DNA from: CBDFKJ01 sp965248805
Lineage (GTDB): Bacteria; Pseudomonadota; Alphaproteobacteria; UBA6615
Direction of reading: 5' to 3'
Assembly (NCBI GenBank): GCA_965248805.1
Contig: CBDFKJ010000006.1
Location: forward strand, 248,001-312,000
Length of the DNA: 64,000 nt
The position numbers and the translations under genes were made by a program. The notes beneath the pieces are model-generated. The model saw nothing but the letters and a program-made list of their open reading frames with translations. It did no database searches and was not told the origin of the DNA. Within the stretch, counting starts at the first letter, position 1, and every line of letters starts with the position of its first letter. Positions 57,711 through 64,000 of the stretch are shown here, piece by piece.

Positions 57711-58661
57711 TCAGCGCTGCTTCAGCATCCGCCCCATTGCCCTAGCCGCCAATACCACCGCTATCGGCGGCAGCCCGAACGTCACGAGCAAGTCGGCAGG
57801 CAATGGCAATTGCGAGAAGTCGAGTAGGACCAAGCGGAGCAAGTCGAGTTGGTAACTCACCGGATTGGCAAAAACCAAAACTTTGATCCATACGGGTAGC
57901 TGAACCACCCAGCCACCGCCGATGGCGAAGATTCCGATCCGACGCAACTCCTCGCGGATGGCATCCGGGATCTCCATGAAGCCGACGCCACCGATGACCC
58001 CGCGCAGCGGGAAGATCGATCCCGACAGGAAGTAGAGGGGTTGGATGATGCCGTTGGAAATGGCACCGAACCCTTCGTATGTCTTCAGGCGCACCGCGAT
58101 AATGACGCCAATCGCGGTAATGAGAATGCCCATGCAGAACATCACCCCCCAGGCGGCCACGATCGCAAGAGGGTCGATCCGCGTCATGGCTTGCTGAAGT
58201 CCGTCGGCGATCGTAGCGAGGTCGAAGCCAGTGATGGGCGGTAGGAATACGATCGGAAGGAACAGCAGCGGGATCGACCCCTGGACGACCGAGATGGTGG
58301 CGCCGCCAAGGAGCTTGCCGAGCGTGACCGAGAGCATCGGGGCCGGCGATACCACCACCTCCCGCAGCAACCCGACCTCTCGATCCCACACCAACGCAAT
58401 CGCGCACTGCAGCGACGCGAACAGGACGTTGAGCGTGATTACGCCCGGCAGGATGTATTGGCTGTATTTGTAGCCCTCGATCTCGCGCAGCGAGGCACCG
58501 AGGCCGAAGCCGAGGACGACCAACCACAGTATCGTTCGGGAAACGCCACCGAGGAACTGAGAGCGGTCTCGATAGTAACGGCGCATCTCGCGCCGCCACA
58601 TCACTAGCACCACAGATGGGGCGATCCCGGCCCAGGATCCGACACCGGCGAGAGCGGTCAT
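57711..58661 (-). CDS. ABC-2-type permease of PQQ-linked system (PedC-like)
   Basis: The 316-residue permease has six hydrophobic segments and the ABC-2 pattern (YYRDRSQFLGGVSRTILWLVV, YKYSQYILPGVITLNVLF, REVVVSPAPM). It starts inside the ATPase gene by 4 bp overlap. Such pairs usually export, not import. Linked to a PQQ dehydrogenase it recalls PedC, proposed to export an alcohol or toxic product in Pseudomonas. Direction and substrate here are inferred. Confidence 0.9.
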   Translation of the reverse strand: MTALAGVGSWAGIAPSVVLVMWRREMRRYYRDRSQFLGGVSRTILWLVVLGFGLGASLREIEGYKYSQYILPGVITLNVLFASLQCAIALVWDREVGLLREVVVSPAPMLSVTLGKLLGGATISVVQGSIPLLFLPIVFLPPITGFDLATIADGLQQAMTRIDPLAIVAAWGVMFCMGILITAIGVIIAVRLKTYEGFGAISNGIIQPLYFLSGSIFPLRGVIGGVGFMEIPDAIREELRRIGIFAIGGGWVVQLPVWIKVLVFANPVSYQLDLLRLVLLDFSQLPLPADLLVTFGLPPIAVVLAARAMGRMLKQR

Positions 58662-59488
58662 CGCGTGTGCTCTCCTCCGCGCTTGCCGAAACTGACGATT
58701 TGATCGCGCGCGGTGGCGGCCTCATCGCGCAGCTGATGGCCGGTCATTCTTATAAAGACATCCTCCAACGTGGCGTCCCCCTCGCCGCCATGCTCGGCCT
58801 TTAGTTTGTCTGGCGGCCCGATGCCGATCAACTTTCCACGATCGATAATGCCGACGCGGTCGCACGCCTCCGCCTCGGGCAGGTTGTGCGTTGTCATCAA
58901 GACCGTCATCCCGTCCGCGCGCAACGCTGCGATCCGTTCCCAAAGATGCCGGCGGCCTTGAGGATCGAGGCCCAGCGTCGGCTCGTCCAGGAACAACACG
59001 CGGGGGGCGTGCATGATCGCGCGGGCCAGTTCCAGACGACGCTTCATCCCGCCCGAGAATGTCCGGACCGAGCGGTCGCCAGCCTCCTCCAATGACGCCC
59101 AGGTCAGCGCCTGCTCGATGCCGTCGCGGCGATCGCCGCGCGCAATGCCGTACAGGACAGCGTGGATCTCAAGGTTTTCCCTGGCGGTGAGCCGCTCGTC
59201 GAGCGCCGGATCCTGGAACACCACTCCGAGCGTCTGACGCACGGCGCTGGCCTCGTCGACCACGTCGAGCCCCATCACCGCAGCGTGCCCCGCGGTCGGG
59301 GCCAACAGTGTGATGAGCATGTGCAACAGAGTCGTCTTACCCGCCCCGTTGGGCCCGAGAAGCGCGAAAAACTCGCCGGGACCAACTGAGAACGACACGC
59401 CGTCAACCGCCGTGACGTCACCGTAGCGGCGACCAAGAGCAGCGGTCTCTATGGCGGGTATCGTCGCGGGCTCAGCCCTTAAGGGCAA
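58658..59488 (-). CDS. ABC transporter ATP-binding protein (PedA1-like)
   Basis: The 276-residue ATPase has Walker A LLGPNGAGKTT, Q-loop VVFQDP, signature RTFSGGMKRRLE, Walker B VLFLDEPTLGLDP and H-loop TTHN. It is of the ABC-2 partner type. The TTG start at 59488 has GGAGG seven bases upstream and overlaps the end of the 105-aa gene by 17 bp, implying coupling. It powers the permease gene just downstream. Confidence 0.92.
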   Translation of the reverse strand: MPLRAEPATIPAIETAALGRRYGDVTAVDGVSFSVGPGEFFALLGPNGAGKTTLLHMLITLLAPTAGHAAVMGLDVVDEASAVRQTLGVVFQDPALDERLTARENLEIHAVLYGIARGDRRDGIEQALTWASLEEAGDRSVRTFSGGMKRRLELARAIMHAPRVLFLDEPTLGLDPQGRRHLWERIAALRADGMTVLMTTHNLPEAEACDRVGIIDRGKLIGIGPPDKLKAEHGGEGDATLEDVFIRMTGHQLRDEAATARDQIVSFGKRGGEHTR

Positions 59489-59789
59489 TCCGGGCCTCCA
59501 AGAACATCTCCCTCAGCTCAAGGCGCGCCTGCTCGTTCGACAGCGAGCTGTCGTCGACTTCGACAATGAAATCCCACTCTACCTCGACCAAGCGTGGCAA
59601 CAAACGCGATCCCTGCCTGCGGACCTCCGGCGCAATCAGATCGAGCGCGCCGGCGATGTTGACCCTGTAGTGGTCGAGAACCGCGTAGATACCCTCGGTG
59701 CCGAGCGCGTCCTTACCGGCCGCCATCGCCGCTCCGGCCGCGGCCACGCCGAGCACCGCGGCGGCGGCGAGACGCTTCGTGAGCAACAT
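59472..59789 (-). CDS. Small secreted protein with a domain shared with its neighbour (105 aa)
   Basis: The protein has a signal peptide (AAAAVLGVAAAGAAMA) and a mature part of about 82 residues. This part aligns end to end with the C-terminus of the 365-aa protein encoded next: AAGKDALGTEGIYAVLD matches AAGNEALATERVYLVLD, IAPEVRRQGSRLLPRL matches MAPELDEKARALFPIL, SLSNEQARL matches SLSNEAACL, and both end in a KxLGG/ALKG. I do not recognise the domain. ATG 59789 follows AGGGAGGTCGC. It lies directly before the ATPase gene. Confidence 0.75.
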   Translation of the reverse strand: MLLTKRLAAAAVLGVAAAGAAMAAGKDALGTEGIYAVLDHYRVNIAGALDLIAPEVRRQGSRLLPRLVEVEWDFIVEVDDSSLSNEQARLELREMFLEARIALKG

Positions 59790-59849
59790 GCGACCTCCCT
59801 GTCCGGCCTCCCGCACCCAGGCGATATAGCACGCCGCAACTTTCGACCG

Positions 59850-60947
59850 CTACCCGCCCAGGACCTTGCGGGCGTCCGAGAGCATCGTCAAGAGGCCGAG
59901 ACATGCAGCCTCGTTCGAAAGCGACGTATTCGCGCCGCCTGCCGGAAGCTGATACCGGGTCACGACCAGGATCGGGAACAGTGCCCTTGCTTTTTCGTCG
60001 AGTTCCGGGGCCATGACACTGATCGCGCCTGCAAGCCCGCCCGCTTCCGTCACGAACTGATCGAGAACGAGATAGACGCGCTCCGTCGCCAAGGCCTCGT
60101 TGCCGGCGGCATAATCATCGCAGGCGGGCTTCAGCAACCCTTCGAGGTGACTCGCGAGTTGCACCAGGTCGCGGCCGATATACAGATAGGAGTCGACGAC
60201 GTCCTCGAGGATAGTGACCATCTGATGCGCGAGCGCCTCGAGGTCCTCCGCCTCTTGCGATGGGAACGGCACCTTTGGCTCAGGGCTCGGATAGAAGGGC
60301 CGCATGTTATCGAGCATCAGGTCGCCCTCGATCCGGCGTTCGGCGGACGCCAGGGGCCAGAGGTCCTTCCACAGCTCCGGAACCTGGACGAATGCGCCCC
60401 AGCCGAGCGGATACTGCCACGGACCGGTTGGCTTGGCGGCCTCCTCGAAGGCCTCGGAAACGCCGTCCTCGGCCACCAGAAGATTGGCAAGTCTGGCGCC
60501 TCGGAATTCCGGAGTCGCACGCAGCTCCGGGTCGATTACAGCGGCGAACGCCCGGTCGAGCAGCGGTCGCACCTTGGCGGCCGCGGCGGCTGCCGGCGAG
60601 CCCGCATTGATCGCGTCGGCGACCTCGTCGACACCCGCCTTCAATTCCGCAGCGAGCGCCGAATCCTTCTGCAGCAGCGTGCCGTAGATCCGGCCAAGAT
60701 CCTTGCTGGCAATCTTGACGAGCTGCGCTGTGAGGTCCTTGTTGATCGGCGTCGGGTAGACCTCGGCCACGGCAAGCCGAGCGCGCAGCATATCGATCCC
60801 GAACGCATGATTCAGCGGCAGTGAGTGCTCGAAGTACGGATTGTGCTTGCGCTCCAACACGATTTGGGCAGAGGCGAACGCGGCCAAGGAGAGGCCAAGC
60901 GCTGCGACGCCGACGACGACGCAGGTGCGAATTCCCAGGTGGATCAT
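59850..60947 (-). CDS. Secreted protein of unknown function in PQQ/ABC operon (365 aa)
   Basis: The protein has a signal peptide (VVVGVAALGLSLAAFASA) and a helical mature part. Conserved-looking stretches are NHAFGIDMLRARLAVAEVYP, LADxx-like motifs and GPWQYPLGWGAFVQVPELW. The last 85 residues are the domain duplicated in the adjacent 105-aa protein. No known family is recognised. The ATG at 60947 is chosen because GGAG lies six bases upstream. It lies between the cupredoxin-like gene and the small paralogue, so it is probably a periplasmic component of the PQQ-linked system. Confidence 0.7.
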   Translation of the reverse strand: MIHLGIRTCVVVGVAALGLSLAAFASAQIVLERKHNPYFEHSLPLNHAFGIDMLRARLAVAEVYPTPINKDLTAQLVKIASKDLGRIYGTLLQKDSALAAELKAGVDEVADAINAGSPAAAAAAKVRPLLDRAFAAVIDPELRATPEFRGARLANLLVAEDGVSEAFEEAAKPTGPWQYPLGWGAFVQVPELWKDLWPLASAERRIEGDLMLDNMRPFYPSPEPKVPFPSQEAEDLEALAHQMVTILEDVVDSYLYIGRDLVQLASHLEGLLKPACDDYAAGNEALATERVYLVLDQFVTEAGGLAGAISVMAPELDEKARALFPILVVTRYQLPAGGANTSLSNEAACLGLLTMLSDARKVLGG

Positions 60948-61163
60948 TGACAGCTCCATGTTGCGTAACCGCGTCCGCGCCGCGGACAGCGGCAGACCTA
61001 CCCCCATACGAGAGCGCCCGATGCGCGCATGCCCGCACTCGAGGCTCGACCGCGCGCGTCCGCGCCGCTACACCACCGACGACCGTTCTGCGGGCGCGGC
61101 CAGCCATCGACAACCGCCCGGCGACGATCCTGGACACGTGTGACCGATCGCGAGCCTGCGACG

Positions 61164-61577
61164 CTACCGGATCGTGATGGTGCCGATCATTGTCGCTTCC
61201 TGGCCCGGCACCCAGTACTTGAAGACGCCGATGCGGTTGGGAACCAACCTGATGCGGATTGTCCCTTCGTCGTCGAACTCCAGGAAGTCGATGTGCCGCG
61301 TCTTGATCTCTTTTCCGTCGACGACGACCTGGAAGATATAGGAGTTGCTGAACAGGTCCGGCGCCCGGAACTGCCACTCGTCGCCAGCGACCTTGGTGAT
61401 TTCGAGGTTGTAGGCCTTTCCCGTCTCCATCTCGATCGAGGTGGTGGAGAACTTCCTGTCCGGCGTCATGTCGATCTTGATCAGGGTCGCGCCGCTGGTG
61501 AGGTTTCCGGCTGCCAGCGCCGAACCCGCGACCGATGCGGCCAAGAGCGCCACCGCTGCGTATCGTACCAAGCCCAT
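61164..61577 (-). CDS. Small secreted cupredoxin-like protein (137 aa)
   Basis: The protein has a signal peptide (VALLAASVAGSALA) and a beta-rich mature part with IEMETGKAYNLEITK, EWQFRAPDLFSN and a C-terminal KYWVPGQEATMIGTITIR that resembles the end of a cupredoxin. The Cys and His ligands of blue copper centres are absent in that loop, so copper binding is doubtful; a non-metal binding role is possible. The ATG at 61577 follows GGGAGG. It lies between the beta-propeller and 365-aa genes. Confidence 0.7.
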   Translation of the reverse strand: MGLVRYAAVALLAASVAGSALAAGNLTSGATLIKIDMTPDRKFSTTSIEMETGKAYNLEITKVAGDEWQFRAPDLFSNSYIFQVVVDGKEIKTRHIDFLEFDDEGTIRIRLVPNRIGVFKYWVPGQEATMIGTITIR

Positions 61578-61688
61578 CCATGCCTCCCTATTTTTCCTTG
61601 CGAAGCTGTCCCGCCGGCACTGGCGGCCGCTTCATTGCGCCGAGAGCATGCCCCGCCGCAAGCCGGCGCCGACGAAGCCGACCTGCGG

Positions 61689-62735
61689 TCAGTCGCGCGG
61701 CGCGACGCCGACTTGCACCGAATGCGGGCCTCGGCCCGTCTGGATGTTGTCGACCACGCACAGGCATTCCGTGTCGATGACGGAGACACTGTCGGACAAG
61801 CCATTGGCTGTGTACACCTTACGTCCGTCCGGCGTCATGGTGACACCCCAGGGGCGCCGGCCCACCTTCTCTTTGATGGTCGCGATCACCTCATTGGTGC
61901 CCGTGTCGATGACGTAGATGGCGCTGGTCCCGCCACCGGCTACGTAAATGCGCGTGCCGGTCGGATCGACGATGAGTTCGACCGGGCGCGAATCGAGGCC
62001 CAGGTTGATGTTGCCGATGACGGCGTGCTCGCTCGTGTCGATCACCGATATCGTGCCGCCGATTTCAGCCGTTACGTAGGCGCGCGATCCGTCGTGGGAG
62101 AACACGACCACGCGTGGTCGGTTTCCCACCAGAATGTGCTTGACGACCCTGAACTCGACAGCATCGTAAATCGTAACCGTATGCGTGGCCTCGGCAGTGA
62201 GGTAGACCCAACGGCCGTCGGGGCTGACGGCCACACCCTCGGCCTCGATGCCGACACGAAAGTTGATGAACTGCTCGCCAGTGTCGATATCGTACCCTGC
62301 GCCTTGGGCGATCGCCTCGAGCGATGCCCAAATCTGCGTTCCGCTCGGATTGGTGGCCAGGCGTTCAGGATTTCCCCCCGCCTCGTACTCGCGCAGCACC
62401 GTGTTGGTGCGCACGTCGATGGCGACGATTTTGTCCTCCGAGGTCATGAATTGCGGATGGAAGTCGCTGACCGCCACATAGATGACGTTGCCGTCGGGAC
62501 TGACTGACATGCCGCGCGGACGCACCACACCGGGACGACCGGAGATCGGAATGGTGGCGATGACCGTGTCGGTGGCGCTGTCGATAACCGAGATGTCGGC
62601 GCTGTACTCGTTCGCGGAATAGATGCGGTAGGTTTCCTGGGCGGATACCTCGGCTCCGAATAGAAAGGCACCGGCGATCACCAGCCCAGCGATCCAACGC
62701 CCCCTATGCGCCCCCTCGCGGACCGATTGATTCAT
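61689..62735 (-). CDS. YVTN-type beta-propeller protein of PQQ-linked ABC system (PedA2-like)
   Basis: The 348-residue secreted propeller has repeats of the form SVIDSATDTVIATI, NPERLATNPSGTQI, GVAVSPDGRWVYLTAEA, and ISVIDTSEHAVIGNI. It matches the PQQ-ABC repeat family. A signal peptide ends near SAQETYR. The ATG at 62735 is preferred because GGAAG precedes it. The function is probably a periplasmic scaffold or sensor; no PQQ-binding residues are visible. It lies between the second binding protein and the cupredoxin-like gene. Confidence 0.85.
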   Translation of the reverse strand: MNQSVREGAHRGRWIAGLVIAGAFLFGAEVSAQETYRIYSANEYSADISVIDSATDTVIATIPISGRPGVVRPRGMSVSPDGNVIYVAVSDFHPQFMTSEDKIVAIDVRTNTVLREYEAGGNPERLATNPSGTQIWASLEAIAQGAGYDIDTGEQFINFRVGIEAEGVAVSPDGRWVYLTAEATHTVTIYDAVEFRVVKHILVGNRPRVVVFSHDGSRAYVTAEIGGTISVIDTSEHAVIGNINLGLDSRPVELIVDPTGTRIYVAGGGTSAIYVIDTGTNEVIATIKEKVGRRPWGVTMTPDGRKVYTANGLSDSVSVIDTECLCVVDNIQTGRGPHSVQVGVAPRD

Positions 62736-62975
62736 GTGACTTGCTTCCATCCTTGAGGCCGAGACTGCGCGGAACCGCAGACCGGCGATGAACGACCCAT
62801 CGAGTGTAAGTTACGGAGACACGAGCAAAATCCGTGCCAGTATGCAAGCACAGGAGTACTCCATAAATCCGGCGCATTCCAACGGCTGTAGCGCACACCG
62901 CCTGCCTGGTTGACGGGCTGTGGCCGCTGATGGCTGATAGGAACCACCACCCTGCTCGATCTCACCGCCACGAAA

Positions 62976-64000
62976 TTACTGCGCACAGCGGCTCTGAGCC
63001 TCAAGGTCGCCGAGCTGATCCAGGCGCTCGATCAGGTCGGTGCCCGGCAGGTAGATGGCCGGCAACTCGCCCACAAGCAAACCCAAGGCCAGCGGGCTTG
63101 CGGCTTCGCCGTTGATCTTCACCAGATAGAGCGATTGCCGCAGCTGCCTGTCCCATGGCCGAAATGAAACGCCGATCCCCTTGTGGAGATCGAAGATCGA
63201 GTCCGCGTTGAGAAGGTAGGACATGACGTCCTCGGCCGAAGCGGAGCCGCCGAACAGGGCCGCTTCATAAAGTATCTTGACGGCGTGAAAGACCGCCCAG
63301 GCCGCGGACTCCATAGGTTCTTCCCAACGCAGCAGGTAGCGGGCGTTGTATTCCCGCGCGCCGTAGGCATCGATCGTCGCTTCCCACGCGGTCGCCCGAT
63401 GGCCGACGCCCAGCGTCGGCGCGGCCTTGGCCGAGGCCGCGAAGAAAGCGCGGGTCTGGGCCTCGGGGTACGGGAACCCGGTCGTCGCGGCCGTGATGCC
63501 GGCGGCCTCAAGCTCGCCGAGCACCCGCAACTGGTCGGAGGCGCTGAGCAACAGCATCACCACATCGGCGTGGGAGCTACGGATGGCGTCCGCCAATACG
63601 GCACCGCCGGCATCGGACGAGATCACGGTATGCCCGACCTCGCGGGCGCCGAAGTGGCGCTCCTGCATCGACCAGCGAATGCGCTCGTATTGCGACCGGC
63701 TCTCATCCGTGTCCTGCCCAACGAAGTACCACTGCCGGAAGCCCGAACGGACGTACCAGCCGACAAAGGCGTCGAGATACATCGCCGCGCTGGGTTCCAT
63801 GTGGAAGCTGGTGGCGGAGCAGCGCTCGTTCCGGAGCGTGTCGGCCGACGCGCCGACATTGACGAAAGGCACGCCACGTCCCTCGGCCCACACGCTCAAC
63901 ACGCTCGCCTCTTGAGTGCTGAACCCGCCGATGACGGCGAATGCGCCGCCATCGACCAATCGCTCGGCGGCCGCCGCCACATCGGCGCGGCTCGCGGTTT
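62976..64000 (-). CDS. Type-1 periplasmic binding protein of PQQ-linked system, copy 2, partial
   Basis: The visible 341 codons end at 62976 and the 5' part lies beyond the window. It is a paralogue of the protein at 56365: FHMEPSAAMYLDAFVGW matches FHVEASAAMYLDALVTL, and GVSFRPWDRQLRQSLYLV matches GVSFRPWDHQLRQPLYMI. It reads into the beta-propeller gene, 240 bp away. Two different binding proteins for one ABC-2 pump suggest two ligands or two steps. Confidence 0.9.
   Translation of the reverse strand, partial: TASRADVAAAAERLVDGGAFAVIGGFSTQEASVLSVWAEGRGVPFVNVGASADTLRNERCSATSFHMEPSAAMYLDAFVGWYVRSGFRQWYFVGQDTDESRSQYERIRWSMQERHFGAREVGHTVISSDAGGAVLADAIRSSHADVVMLLLSASDQLRVLGELEAAGITAATTGFPYPEAQTRAFFAASAKAAPTLGVGHRATAWEATIDAYGAREYNARYLLRWEEPMESAAWAVFHAVKILYEAALFGGSASAEDVMSYLLNADSIFDLHKGIGVSFRPWDRQLRQSLYLVKINGEAASPLALGLLVGELPAIYLPGTDLIERLDQLGDLEAQSRCAQ

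Noticed and set aside
61029..62507. A 492-codon plus-strand frame over the beta-propeller region
   Set aside because: The minus strand encodes a clear YVTN propeller and a cupredoxin-like protein; the plus frame is rich in Arg, Asp and His without motifs.

Overview
This is a GC-rich chromosomal segment from an alphaproteobacterium, most likely in or near the Rhodospirillales. The evidence is the fused ispDF gene, the ntrB-ntrC-ntrY-ntrX-trkA-hfq-hflX order, and the infA-maf-rng-yacG order, all of which are typical of that class.

Layout. 1-14.4 kb is conserved core: pgpA and ispDF on the minus strand, then a plus-strand nitrogen-signalling and K+ uptake block (ntrBC, ntrYX, trkA, hfq, hflX) and a beta-hydroxyacid dehydrogenase, then mazG. 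14.5-22.7 kb is a tightly packed minus-strand operon for cell-wall remodelling and replication/translation (mltB, rlpA, dac, tmk, holB, metG, tatD, an MBL hydrolase). 22.8-26.1 kb carries an enoyl-CoA hydratase, infA, maf and an RNase G fused to YacG. 26.1-43.4 kb is an accessory, decaying zone. It holds a class III cyclase with two frameshifts, tRNA-Phe next to an integrase remnant and a homocysteine methyltransferase remnant, an outer-membrane barrel, a CDF transporter, frameshifted hemerythrin, MscS and repeat-protein genes, a Crp/Fnr regulator, pyrF, a pirin, three orphan binding proteins and two insertion sequences (IS630 and IS5 types).

44.6-64 kb looks like a methylotrophy or alcohol-oxidation island. 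A minus-strand operon (unknown membrane protein, a 1476-residue double von Willebrand protein, MoxR ATPase, DUF58 protein) resembles the chaperone sets that mature PQQ methanol dehydrogenases. It is divergent from a cytochrome c gene and a PQQ alcohol dehydrogenase gene whose active site carries the extra aspartate of lanthanide-dependent enzymes. These are followed by a XoxJ-like protein and a type-1 periplasmic binding protein. Convergent to them is an operon with a second such binding protein (cut by the window end), a YVTN beta-propeller, a cupredoxin-like protein, two secreted proteins sharing an unrecognised domain, and an ABC-2 ATPase and permease. This matches the PQQ-linked ABC system known from Pseudomonas ped clusters.

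All frameshifts that I found lie between 26 and 41 kb; genes on both sides are intact. This suggests relaxed selection in the accessory zone, or locally poor sequence. The best candidates for new biology are the shared-domain secreted proteins in the PQQ/ABC operon, the giant von Willebrand fusion and the CcsA-NtrB fusion.
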